Positions 49,249 to 57,463 of a stretch of DNA of 64,000 nucleotides are shown piece after piece. The translations under genes were made by a program, and so were the position numbers. Each line of letters opens with the position of its first letter. Position 1 is the first letter of the stretch. The DNA is from Flavobacteriales bacterium. Lineage in GTDB: Bacteria > Bacteroidota > Bacteroidia > Flavobacteriales_F > PHOS-HE28. A model generated the notes under the pieces. The model searched no databases and was not told the DNA's origin. It saw nothing but the letters and a program-made list of their open reading frames with translations. The stretch lies in contig JADJTW010000031.1 of the NCBI GenBank assembly GCA_016710965.1, forward strand, positions 1-64,000, given 5' to 3'.

Positions 49249-50463
49249 ATGAAGATCCTCAACGACCCCATCTATGGCTTCATCACCGTGCCGAACGCGC
49301 GGGTGCTGGAGCTGATCGACCATCCGTGGTTCCAGCGGTTGCGCTACATCAAGCAGCTCGGCCTGAGCCACCTGGTGTACCCTGGGGCGCTTCACACACG
49401 ATTCCACCATGCCTTGGGCGCCATGCACCTCATGGGCGAAGCCATCGCAACGTTGCGGAGCAAGGGCCACGACATCAGTAAAGACGAAGCACATGGCGCG
49501 GCCGTCGCGATACTGCTGCACGATATCGGTCACGGACCCTTCAGCCACGCCTTGGAGCACAGCCTGGTGGAAGGCATAGGCCACGAGGATGTGAGCGCGC
49601 TGGTGATGGATGCATTGAACGAACGGCTCGATGGCGCGCTTTCCCTTGGCATTCGCATCTTCAGGGATCAGCATCATCGCCATGCCCTTCACCAATTGGT
49701 GAGCAGCCAGCTCGATGTGGACCGCATCGACTACCTGAACCGCGACAGCTTCTATACCGGCGTGAGCGAAGGCGTGATCGGTGGTGAGCGCATCCTGAAG
49801 ATGCTGCAAATCGTGGGCGACAAGCTGGTGGTGGAAGAGAAGGCGATCTACAGCATCGAGAAGTTCCTGGTGGCGCGTAGGCTGATGTACTGGCAGGTGT
49901 ACCTGCACAAGACCGTGGTGGCCTGCGAGATGATGCTGGTGGAAACGCTGCGTCGCGCCAAGGACCTCGCGCTGAAGGGTGCCGATGTCTTCGCATCGCC
50001 CGCCTTGCAGCGCTTCCTGCGCGAGCGCCACACGCGCGATTCCTTTGCCGACCCCGCCGTGCTCGCCGATTTCCTCTGCCTCGATGATCACGACATCATG
50101 GGCGCCGTGAAAGTGTGGTGCCGCCATACGGACAAGGTGCTCGCCACGCTGGCCAGCGATCTGGTGGAGCGCCGCAACCTGCACATACGCCTGCAGGACG
50201 AGCCTTGGGGTGAGGATCGTATCGCGACCCTACGCCAGCGCGTGGCCGATCACATGAAGATCCCGATCGAGGATGCCGAGCGATTCGTGATCACGGGCAG
50301 CGTGGTGAACAACGCATACGATCCGAAGCAGGACCGCATTGAGCTGCTCTACAAGGACGGCAGCGTGCAGGATATCGCCAAGGCGAGCGACAATCTGGGG
50401 ATAGCAGCACTGAGCACCCCGGTGGAGAAGTGGTATCTGGGGTGGCCCAGGTGGCTGGGGTAA
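49249..50463 (+). CDS. HD-domain phosphohydrolase
   Basis: 404 residues, start MKILNDPIYGFITVPNAR, typical of the dGTPase-like HD superfamily proteins conserved beside lpxD in Bacteroidota. Metal motif: LHTRFHHALGAMHLM (first His), AVAILLHDIGHGPFSHALEH (HD), and QLDVDRIDYLNRDSFYTGV (distal Asp). Additional family segments: ILKMLQIVGDKLVVEEKAIYSIEKFLVARRLMYWQVYLHK. The role in vivo is unknown; hydrolysis of nucleotides is inferred from the HD fold. The start is preceded by the inverted repeat at 49,167-49,233. Confidence 0.93.
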   Translation: MKILNDPIYGFITVPNARVLELIDHPWFQRLRYIKQLGLSHLVYPGALHTRFHHALGAMHLMGEAIATLRSKGHDISKDEAHGAAVAILLHDIGHGPFSHALEHSLVEGIGHEDVSALVMDALNERLDGALSLGIRIFRDQHHRHALHQLVSSQLDVDRIDYLNRDSFYTGVSEGVIGGERILKMLQIVGDKLVVEEKAIYSIEKFLVARRLMYWQVYLHKTVVACEMMLVETLRRAKDLALKGADVFASPALQRFLRERHTRDSFADPAVLADFLCLDDHDIMGAVKVWCRHTDKVLATLASDLVERRNLHIRLQDEPWGEDRIATLRQRVADHMKIPIEDAERFVITGSVVNNAYDPKQDRIELLYKDGSVQDIAKASDNLGIAALSTPVEKWYLGWPRWLG

Positions 50464-50504
50464 GGGCGAGGCCTGCCTCGCCCCAGGGTCTGCCTCGCCC
50501 TGAT
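50464..50504. repeat. REP-like palindrome upstream of the RAYT gene
   Basis: GGGCGAGGCCTGCCTCGCCC at 50,464-50,483 is a near-perfect palindrome (nine-base arms around CT) beginning two bases after the HD gene stop. A second half-arm, TGCCTCGCCCTGATCC, follows at about 50,491-50,506. The reverse complement of this unit recurs inside the RAYT coding sequence at 50,886. Confidence 0.8.
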
Positions 50505-50579
50505 CCTGCTCTCCTGCCTGTCTCGCGCTGGACCATGCGATAATATGCCGGGGCATGACCATCTTGCACGCTCGTACAA

Positions 50580-51179
50580 ATGCCCTACGACCCTGCTCTC
50601 CATCACCGTCGATCCATCCGGCTCGATGGCTACGACTACACGAAGGCCGGGGCTTACTTCATCACCATCTGCACGCACAACCGGCAGCGGCTCTTCGGCG
50701 TGATCACCACCGGCTCGATGCATCTCTCCGAAATGGGGCGCATGGCAATGGATCATTGGCTCGACCTCCCGAACCACCATCCGAACCTCGACCTTGACGA
50801 ATGCATCATCATGCCTGACCATATGCACGGGATCCTTGTCCTTGATGGATCCGTGCGGTCGCGGGATGCCTCGCCTCGTGGATCAGGCGAGGCAGGCCTC
50901 GCCCCTGCCGGGGCGCGGCCTACACGTCCGGGCCTCGCCCCTACCGGGGCACGGCCCAACGGGTTCGCATCCGGATCGCTCGGCTCCATCATCGCTTCGT
51001 ACAAATCGGCGGTGACACGGCACATCAATCTCGAACACGGAACGCCCGCTGCACCCATCTGGCAACGCAACTATTACGAACACATCATCCGACATGATGG
51101 CTCGTTGGACCGGATCCGCACATATATCCGCAACAACCCCTCGAATTGGCGCAAACGCACACTTCGGCTCGATCCATGA
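50580..51179 (+). CDS. REP-associated tyrosine transposase (RAYT)
   Basis: Single-copy IS200/IS605-like Y1 transposase domesticated with REP elements. 199 residues: RRSIRLDGYDYTKAGAYFIT, CTHNRQRLFGVI at 31-42, HUH motif IIMPDHMHGILVL (His81 and His83), SLGSIIASYKSAVTRHIN and the catalytic-Tyr helix IWQRNYYEHIIR (Tyr165/166), then DRIRTYIRNNPSNW. Residues of about 98-127 (GSGEAGLAPAGARPTRPG and following) are a low-complexity insertion encoded by REP-like sequence; the core domain is otherwise contiguous, so it is probably intact. No terminal inverted repeats of an IS are visible around it. Confidence 0.92.
   Translation: MPYDPALHHRRSIRLDGYDYTKAGAYFITICTHNRQRLFGVITTGSMHLSEMGRMAMDHWLDLPNHHPNLDLDECIIMPDHMHGILVLDGSVRSRDASPRGSGEAGLAPAGARPTRPGLAPTGARPNGFASGSLGSIIASYKSAVTRHINLEHGTPAAPIWQRNYYEHIIRHDGSLDRIRTYIRNNPSNWRKRTLRLDP
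50886..50957. repeat. REP-like palindrome and direct repeats inside the RAYT gene
   Basis: GGCGAGGCAGGCCTCGCC (50,886-50,903) is the exact reverse complement of the core of the palindrome at 50,464. Two imperfect 24-bp direct copies of CCTCGCCCCTrCCGGGGCrC plus GGCC follow (from about 50,898 and 50,934), each with an inner CCCCTrCCGGGG dyad. The element keeps the frame open. Confidence 0.82.
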
Positions 51180-51247
51180 AACGCCGCTCGCCTGTCGATC
51201 GATCGTTACGCATTGAACCAAACGTGCGCTGAGCGCTCAAACGCATC

Positions 51248-52750
51248 ATGAAGCCCTTCGCCCTGATCGCCGCACTTCTCGTTGCGAGCGTTTCCTTCCC
51301 CCAGCAACCCAACATCCTGCTGGTGATCGCCGACGACCTCGGCCTCGATCCCACGCCAGGCTACATGCCCGGACCAACCAAGGCCGCCATGCCCAACCTG
51401 GAGGCACTGATGGCCAACGGCCTCACCTTCGACAATCTGTGGGTGGATCCGCTGTGCTCGCCCACGCGCAGTACCATCCTCACCGGGCGCTACGGATTGT
51501 ACACCGGTGTGCTCAACGCGGGCAGCGCTTCCTTGATGGCGCCCACCGAGACCACCTTGCACCAGCACCTCAACGACATCAACAGCGGGTACGCGAGCTG
51601 CATCATCGGCAAGTGGCACCTGGGCGGTACGATGCCTGATCCCTCCTACCCCAATATCATGGGCATACCGTACTACGCCGGACTGCTCACCGGTGCGGTC
51701 AACAACTACTTCAACTGGAACCTGACCACCAACGGAACCACCACGCTCAATACCACATATATCACCACCAAGTTCACCGATCTCGCACTGGAATGGATCG
51801 GCCAGCAACAGCAGCCGTGGTTCTGCTGGCTCGCCTACAACGCACCGCACACCCCCTTGCATCTTCCGCCCGCTTTCATGCACTCGCAGGGTGCGCTGCC
51901 CACGGACCAGGCCAGCATCAACGCCAACCCGCTGCCCTACTACCTGGCCATGTGCGAAAGCGTGGACTACGAGCTGGGCCGTTTGCTCACCACACTGGAA
52001 CCGGCAGTGCTTGCCAACACGGTGGTCATCTTCATGGGCGACAACGGCACCGAGGCCAACACCATACAGGCGCCGTACGTGGCCACGCATGCCAAGGGCA
52101 CGCTCTACGAAGGCGGCGTGCGCGTGCCGCTGGTCTTCGCGGGGCCCGGTGTAACACGTGCAGGCGAACGCGAACCTGCGCTGGTGAATTCCACCGACCT
52201 CTTCACCACCCTGGTGGAACTCACCGGCAACGCGCTGCCCACCTATGAGAACAGCCGCAGCATGGCGCCCCTGCTCTCGCAAGCGGGCCTTACCGTGCGC
52301 GATTGCGCGTACACCGAAGTGCTGGGCAACAACGGTGGCTTCGCCTACCGCAACGCACGCTACAAGTACATCGATCCCTCGGCCGGCATTCCCCGTTTCT
52401 ACGATCTGCTGCTGGATCCCTGGGAACTCAACAACCTGCTGCCCGGCGGATTGAATGCCGAGGAACAAGCGGCCTTCGACTTACTGAGCAACGGTTGCGA
52501 ACTGGTTACGGGGATGGCGACCAGCATCTCGCGTCAGTCGGGAATCTGGCCCAACCCGACAAGTGGCCCACTGACCATTCTGAACCACTCCAACCGCACC
52601 ACCCGTTGTTCCATTCATTCGGTCACGGGAATGCGGATTTGGGAAGGCGATCTGCGTCCCGGAAGCACTACGATCGATCTCGGCCCCTGCACCCCGGGCC
52701 TCTATGTGATCGATGCGGGAAACACGCGCCAGCGCGTCATCAAGTTCTAG
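51248..52750 (+). CDS. Sulfatase with T9SS type A sorting domain
   Basis: Secreted arylsulfatase-like enzyme, 500 residues. Signal peptide MKPFALIAALLVASVSFPQ. Metal-binding Asp29 and Asp30 in NILLVIADDLGLD; formylglycine site Cys70 in CSPTRSTILTGR, the CxPxR motif converted by a sulfatase-modifying enzyme; CIIGKWHLGG (Lys and His), APHTPLHLP, VIFMGDNGTE and KGTLYEGGVRVPL follow. The last 85 residues are a type A sorting domain (IWPNPTSGPLTIL, IHSVTGMRIWEG, CTPGLYVIDAG), so export by T9SS is expected. Substrate unknown; no sulfatase-modifying enzyme is in the window. Confidence 0.93.
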   Translation: MKPFALIAALLVASVSFPQQPNILLVIADDLGLDPTPGYMPGPTKAAMPNLEALMANGLTFDNLWVDPLCSPTRSTILTGRYGLYTGVLNAGSASLMAPTETTLHQHLNDINSGYASCIIGKWHLGGTMPDPSYPNIMGIPYYAGLLTGAVNNYFNWNLTTNGTTTLNTTYITTKFTDLALEWIGQQQQPWFCWLAYNAPHTPLHLPPAFMHSQGALPTDQASINANPLPYYLAMCESVDYELGRLLTTLEPAVLANTVVIFMGDNGTEANTIQAPYVATHAKGTLYEGGVRVPLVFAGPGVTRAGEREPALVNSTDLFTTLVELTGNALPTYENSRSMAPLLSQAGLTVRDCAYTEVLGNNGGFAYRNARYKYIDPSAGIPRFYDLLLDPWELNNLLPGGLNAEEQAAFDLLSNGCELVTGMATSISRQSGIWPNPTSGPLTILNHSNRTTRCSIHSVTGMRIWEGDLRPGSTTIDLGPCTPGLYVIDAGNTRQRVIKF

Positions 52751-52832
52751 GGCCGCCACAGCCGAATCACCAGTCCACGCTCCATTTCATTGTGCGGACC
52801 GGCGATCTGGCATTCCCGCAATGGCATGTTGC

Positions 52833-53687
52833 ATGGCCAGTGAGGTGCCGACCGCAGCTTGGATTTGGCCGTTTCGTGCTGACAGCTACTTTCACCCGTC
52901 AACGGACGAATCCCGTCTATGGAACAAGCCGCTTCACTCCCGCCCCCCGCGCTTCGGCGCCACCGACCGGAAGGACAATTGGTGGGCGGCGCCCCTCACC
53001 GTCCTCATCGCCCTCAGCGCCTTCGGCGTGTATGCCACCTTCCGGGTAGTGCAGAACGCGTGGTACGCAATCGATGACACCGCATCGGCGCACATCCTCT
53101 CGCCCTTCTACTCGCCGCTGATCATCTGGGACGGCATGCCACGCTGGCTCTCGCCGGGCATGCTCATCCTGTGGGCGCCCGCCGGCTTCCGCCTCACCTG
53201 CTACTACTACCGCAAGGCCTACTACCGCGCCTTCTTCCTGGATCCGCCCGCCTGCGGTGTGGGCGAACCGCGCCGCAACAACTACCTCGGCGAACGCGGC
53301 ATCCTCATCCTGCAGAACGTACACCGCTACTTTCTTTACCTCGCACTTGGCTTCATTGTCATTCTCACCTGGGATGTGATCAAGGCCATGATGTGGCCCG
53401 ATGGTTTCGGCGTGAGCGTGGCTACCTTGATCCTGCTGCTGAACACGGTTTTCCTCGGCCTCTATACTTTCAGTTGCCATTCGTTGCGGCACTTGGTAGG
53501 CGGCCGTATCGACTGCTTCAGCTGCGCGGCCATGGGCCAGGCCCGCCACAAGGCCTGGAAGGGCGTGTCGAAGCTTAACACCAACCACATGCGCTGGGCC
53601 TGGATCAGCCTCTTCACTGTTATGCTCGCTGACTTCTACGTGTGGATGGTGAGCAGTGGAGTGATTACGGACTTTCGATTCTTCTGA
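52833..53687 (+). CDS. Succinate dehydrogenase membrane anchor, Sdh1-like (SdhC-type)
   Basis: Probable membrane subunit of an SDH complex immediately upstream of sdhA. About 285 residues in the longest sensible frame; homologous proteins I recall begin near LWNKPLHSRPPRFGATD, and a TTG-N19-TACTTTCA promoter at 52,865-52,894 suggests the true start lies after it, near 52,910, perhaps with a local indel. Helices: about 45-65 (APLTVLIALSAFGVYATF), LSPGMLILWAPAGFRLTCYY, YFLYLALGFIVILTWDVI, VATLILLLNTVFLGLYTF and WISLFTVMLADFYVWM. Conserved Cys/His clusters DPPACGVGEPR, ILQNVHRYF and SCHSLRHLVGG are consistent with anchors of the mycobacterial Sdh1 type, reported to hold a Rieske-type FeS centre. 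This is unlike the usual b-type SdhC of Bacteroidota. Confidence 0.78.
   Translation: MASEVPTAAWIWPFRADSYFHPSTDESRLWNKPLHSRPPRFGATDRKDNWWAAPLTVLIALSAFGVYATFRVVQNAWYAIDDTASAHILSPFYSPLIIWDGMPRWLSPGMLILWAPAGFRLTCYYYRKAYYRAFFLDPPACGVGEPRRNNYLGERGILILQNVHRYFLYLALGFIVILTWDVIKAMMWPDGFGVSVATLILLLNTVFLGLYTFSCHSLRHLVGGRIDCFSCAAMGQARHKAWKGVSKLNTNHMRWAWISLFTVMLADFYVWMVSSGVITDFRFF
52865..52894 (+). promoter_or_regulatory. Bacteroidota-type promoter TTG-N19-TACTTTCA ahead of the sdh operon
   Basis: TTG at 52,865-52,867 and TACTTTCA at 52,887-52,894 are separated by exactly 19 bases, the best full match to the Bacteroidota promoter architecture in the window. It implies transcription starting near 52,900 and so a later translation start for the anchor gene. 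Confidence 0.55.
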
Positions 53688-53690
53688 CCC

Positions 53691-55509
53691 ATGGAGCCAG
53701 GCCCGACGCACCAGTATGATGTCGTTATTGTTGGCGCCGGTGGTGCCGGACTGCGCGCTGCCATCGAAGCAGCCCGCCAAGGAGCGAAGACCGCCCTACT
53801 CTGCAAATCACTGCTTGGCAAGGCCCATACCGTGATGGCCGAAGGCGGAGTTGCTGCGGCGCTCGCCAACGTCGATGACCGCGATAACTGGAAGGTCCAC
53901 TTCCGCGACACGATGAAGGGCGGCAAGTACCTCAACCAATGGCGCATGGCGCAGATCCACGCGCAGGAGGCGCCCGACCGCGTGAACGAACTGGAGGAAT
54001 GGGGAGCGGTCTTCGATCGCACCAAGGACGGCCGGATCCTGCAACGCAACTTCGGCGGGCACAGCCACCCGCGGCTCGCGCACGTCGGCGACCGCACCGG
54101 GCTGGAGATCATCCGCACGCTTCAGGACAAAGGCATCCACAGCGGCATCGACGTCTTCATGGAGTTCACCGTGCGGCGCATCCTCACCAGCGATGGCGCG
54201 GTGAGCGGCTGCGTCGGCTATGATCGCGAGAAGGGCGGCTTCACCGTCTTCAATGCAAAAGCCGTGGTGCTCGCCACCGGTGGCATCGGTCGCTGCTGGG
54301 AGGTTTCTTCCAACTCCTGGGAGTACACGGCGGATGGTCACGCGCTTGCGCTCTGGGCCGGCGCCGATCTGCTCGACACCGAGTTCGTGCAGTTTCATCC
54401 CACGGGCATGACCTGGCCACCAAGCGTGAAGGGAACGCTGATCACCGAAGGTGTGCGCGGCGAAGGTGGCGTGCTGAAGAACAGCGAGGGGAAGCGCTTC
54501 ATGTTCAACTACATCCCCGAAATGTTCAAGGCGGAGTTCGCCGATACGGAGAAGGAAGCGAACGAATGGGTCGCGGACGTGATCGCCGGGAAGATCCCCA
54601 CCGCTCGACGCCCGCCCGAGCTGCTCACGCGCGACGTGGTGGCACGCGCCATCCACCGCGAGGTGAAGGAAGGTCGCGGCGCACCGCACGGCGGCGTGTA
54701 CCTCGACATCGCCACGCGCCGCACGCCGGAGGAGATCAAGCGCACGCTGCCCGGCATGTACCACCAGTTCAAGCAACTGGCGGACGTGGACATCACCAAG
54801 GAACCGATGGAAGTGGGACCGACCTGCCACTACACCATGGGCGGCGTGCGCGTGCATTCCGAGACGCAGGAGACGACGGTGCCGGGCCTTTTCGCTGCGG
54901 GCGAAGTGGAGGCCGGCATGCACGGCGCGAACCGCCTCGGCGGCAATTCGCTCAGCGACCTGCTCGTCTTCGGCAAGCGCGCCGGTGAGTACGCAGCGGC
55001 GCACGCGAAGAAGTCAGCAACACATCCGCGCATCGATAGCGCTCAGGTGGAAGCAACGGTGAAAGAGAGCCTGCTACCCTTCGAGCGCACCGATGGCGAG
55101 AACCCCTATGCCATCAGCGAGGACCTGCAGAAGATGATGCAGCGCAAAGTGGGCATCATCCGCGAAGCACAGGACCTGAGCGAGGCGATCACCGACATCC
55201 AGGCCATTGCGCGAACGCGCGAAGGCCGTGAAGGTGGGCGGCAACATCCAATTCAACCCCGGCTGGCACCTGGCGCTGGACCTGAACAATATGCTCGACA
55301 TCAGTGAGGCCGTGGCGCGCGCCGCCCTGGAGCGCACCGAAAGCCGCGGCGGCCACACCCGCGAGGACCATCCGAAGACCGAGGCCGAATGGGGCAAGGT
55401 GAATCTGGTGATGCGCTTGCGCGATGGCGAGATCACGTTGGAGCATGTGCCGCTGGAACAGCCGCCAGCGGAGTTGAAGGCGTTGTTGGATGGAGAGGCG
55501 ACACATTGA
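53691..55509 (+). CDS. sdhA: Succinate dehydrogenase/fumarate reductase flavoprotein subunit (one frameshift near 55,210)
   Basis: FAD-containing catalytic subunit oxidising succinate to fumarate. Starts three bases after the anchor gene. FAD-binding DVVIVGAGGAGLRAAIEAA, GKAHTVMAEGGVAAAL with the His that carries covalent FAD in many homologues, AVVLATGGIGRCW, DTEFVQFHPTGM, GTLITEGVRGEGG, TCHYTMGGVRVHS and GLFAAGEVEAGMHGANRLGGNSL are all clear. After the shift the C-terminal helical part continues KVGGNIQFNPGWHLALDL and ARAALERTESRGGHTREDHP (substrate-site His and Arg region), ending LKALLDGEATH. About 606 codons. The order anchor-sdhA-orphan-sdhB is unusual only in the orphan. Confidence 0.96.
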
Positions 55510-55548
55510 ATGACTGGGCTTGGTTCATGACGGTGAAAAAGACGAAGA

Positions 55549-56028
55549 ATGGCTTGGATCTATTCGATGTGGATTGAGACCGATGGAGAACTTCAGGGTC
55601 GTTCGATCGTCAAGTATTTTGACGGGAGGATCATCCATGTGGATGGGAAGGAATACACGATCAGGGCGTACATGGGTGGAATGGTGACAGTAGATGGCAT
55701 TAGTCATTATGGGGTCACATCACAGCAAGATGCGGATGAGATGACAGCGATAGGGTTCGAGCTGTATGGTCTTCTTCGAAACGCTCCTGCGTTCAGGTAT
55801 GCCATTACTGGAGTTGAAGTGGATGGGTCGGTGACACTCAGTGAGCTGTATGAGGATCCAGAGTATTGGCTTGGTTATAAGGGCTTCGTGATCAGAAAGG
55901 ACATCTACCAAAAGACGGGATCCACAAGGCCCATGGCACAGTTCGGAACTGACTATGTCTGGACCCCTTACGAAGGAGAAAGATGGAGCAACAGTAAAGA
56001 ACCTGATGCGAGCGAAGCTGAAGGGTAG
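55549..56028 (+). CDS. Orphan protein between sdhA and sdhB
   Basis: 159 residues from ATG 55,549 (MAWIYSMWIETDGELQGR); ATG 55,567 is an alternative. No family recognised. It is acidic and strand-rich: VKYFDGRIIHVDGKEYTIRA, GMVTVDGISHYGVTSQQDAD, AYAITGVEV-like stretches and VTLSELYEDPEYWLGYKGFV, ending WTPYEGERWSNSKEPDASE. GC and codon use are visibly lower than in sdhA and sdhB on either side. It starts 39 bases after the sdhA stop and ends 55 bases before sdhB, so it is read with the operon. An inserted gene of unknown function is the most cautious description; a DUF or immunity-like protein is possible. Confidence 0.68.
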   Translation: MAWIYSMWIETDGELQGRSIVKYFDGRIIHVDGKEYTIRAYMGGMVTVDGISHYGVTSQQDADEMTAIGFELYGLLRNAPAFRYAITGVEVDGSVTLSELYEDPEYWLGYKGFVIRKDIYQKTGSTRPMAQFGTDYVWTPYEGERWSNSKEPDASEAEG

Positions 56029-56083
56029 ACCTGCCACCACATGATCGCCTTTGACCGGGCACCAACAACGAACAACTTCCGCC

Positions 56084-56830
56084 ATGTCAACCACAGCCCA
56101 ACTCAAGATTTTCCGCGGCGACCGCAATGGCGGCGCGATGGTGGACTACGAAGTGCCCCGCACACCCGGCATGGTGGTGCTGGATGCCGTACACACCGTG
56201 CAGGCAAAACAATCGCCGGACCTGGCGGTGCGCTGGAACTGCAAGGCGGGCAAGTGCGGCTCGTGCAGCGCCGAGGTGAACGGCAAGCCGCGCCTGATGT
56301 GCATGGATCGCATGGACAAGTACCCCGAGGGCAGCACCATCTCCATCCGGCCGATGAAGACCTTCCCGGTGATGAAGGACTTGGTGTGCGACGTGAGCTG
56401 GAACTACGAGGTGAACAAGAAGATCCCGCCCTTCAAGATCAAGGAGGGCGAGCGCAAGTACTACCAGTACGAGGCCGACCGCGTGCAGGAGTTCCGCAAG
56501 TGCATCGAGTGCTTCCTGTGCCAGGACGTATGTCACGTGCTGCGCGAGCACGAGATCAAGACCGGCTTCGCAGGCCCGCGCTTCTTCGTCCGTGCCGCCA
56601 GTTTGGAAATGCACCCGCTCGACACCGAGGATCGCAGCGAGCTGATCAAGGAAGGCATGGGCGTGGGCTATTGCAACATCACCAAGTGCTGCACGGAGGT
56701 CTGCCCTGAATCGATCCACATCACGGATAACGCCATCATCCCGCTGAAGGAGCGCGTCGCGGATCGGTACTATGACCCAGTGCAGTGGATCTGGAGGAAG
56801 GTGTTTGGAAACAAGAAAGTGGAAAGTTGA
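56084..56830 (+). CDS. sdhB: Succinate dehydrogenase iron-sulfur subunit
   Basis: Electron-transfer subunit with three FeS clusters. 248 residues from ATG 56,084 (MSTTAQLKIFRGDRNGG); a longer frame start at 56,051 lies in the leader. [2Fe-2S] ligands in WNCKAGKCGSCSAEV and LMCMDRM; [4Fe-4S] and [3Fe-4S] ligands in FRKCIECFLCQDVCHVL and NITKCCTEVCPESIH. The C-terminal AVADRYYDPVQWIWRKVFG-like end is typical. The 55-base gap from the orphan gene shows no separate promoter. It is followed by inverted repeats that could terminate the operon. Confidence 0.97.
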   Translation: MSTTAQLKIFRGDRNGGAMVDYEVPRTPGMVVLDAVHTVQAKQSPDLAVRWNCKAGKCGSCSAEVNGKPRLMCMDRMDKYPEGSTISIRPMKTFPVMKDLVCDVSWNYEVNKKIPPFKIKEGERKYYQYEADRVQEFRKCIECFLCQDVCHVLREHEIKTGFAGPRFFVRAASLEMHPLDTEDRSELIKEGMGVGYCNITKCCTEVCPESIHITDNAIIPLKERVADRYYDPVQWIWRKVFGNKKVES

Positions 56831-56881
56831 AAGTTGAAAAGCGAGCGGGCTACCGTCAGCTTGTTTCCAGTTTCAACTTTC
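56807..56881. repeat. Inverted heptamer repeats after sdhB
   Basis: GAAAGTTGAAA (56,822-56,832) pairs with TTTCAACTTTC (56,871-56,881) and GGAAACAAG (56,807-56,815) with CTTGTTTCC (56,860-56,868); the left side repeats GTTGAAA twice. It spans the end of sdhB and lies before the convergent TPR-like gene, so it may act as a terminator or be a short mobile repeat. Confidence 0.65.
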
Positions 56882-56898
56882 GATCTTCAGCCTTCGGC

Positions 56899-57396
56899 TT
56901 ACTCCCCCACAGGCATCCTCTGCTCTTCCTCCGGCAATGGTTTCAACTTGTGCTGCTCGATCATGCGCACGCAGGTGTTCCAGCGCAGTATGGGATCTTC
57001 ATTGCCCTCGGGACGAAGCTTCTCGGCCTGCTCGTACCAGGTCATGGCCTGCTGCAAGTATTCGTAGGCGATGTAAACAGCTTGGTGCGAATGCCCTTCG
57101 AGCGTGGCCACTGCGCAGCGTTCGAAGATGATCCCGCGCGCGTAATCGCGTTGGTAGGCGTCGCTTAGTTGCTCTGTGAGCTTCAGCGTGTCGCCCATCG
57201 GACTGGCGCCTTTGTGGCCAAAGCGATCGCTCAGGCTCAGGATCAAGGTGAATGTGGCGTCCTGGTTATCGGGCTCGGCAAGGAGCACATCGCGGCAGAT
57301 GCTCTCGGCCTGCGCTGGCTCGTTCAGCAGGCGGTAGCGGGTGGCTTTGGCCAGTGCTTGCGGGATCACCGCGCGGGAGATGGGCTTTAGTTGCAT
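56899..57396 (-). CDS. TPR-like helical protein
   Basis: 165 residues from ATG 57,396 (MQLKPISRAVIPQALAKATR); the frame is open much further upstream but runs through the SDR gene in antisense. Helical pairs resembling TPR: ALAKATRYRLLNEPAQAESI, CRDVLLAEPDNQDATFTLIL, YARGIIFERCAVATLEGHSH and YIAYEYLQQAMTWYEQAEKL, ending ILRWNTCVRMIEQHKLKPLP. Cytoplasmic, no signal peptide. Proteins of this type usually scaffold other proteins; the partner is unknown. Divergent from the SDR gene and convergent with sdhB. Confidence 0.76.
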   Translation of the reverse strand: MQLKPISRAVIPQALAKATRYRLLNEPAQAESICRDVLLAEPDNQDATFTLILSLSDRFGHKGASPMGDTLKLTEQLSDAYQRDYARGIIFERCAVATLEGHSHQAVYIAYEYLQQAMTWYEQAEKLRPEGNEDPILRWNTCVRMIEQHKLKPLPEEEQRMPVGE

Positions 57397-57463
57397 CGCG
57401 TCGTGATGGGTGCCTAAAGCTATGGATCCCGCGCATTGGTGGGCTTGCTTGCTTTGCGCCACC

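Noticed and set aside
53808..55004. 398-codon frame antisense to sdhA and 60,355-61,827 antisense to lpxC
   Set aside because: Same GC-driven shadow pattern; conserved enzymes are on the plus strand.
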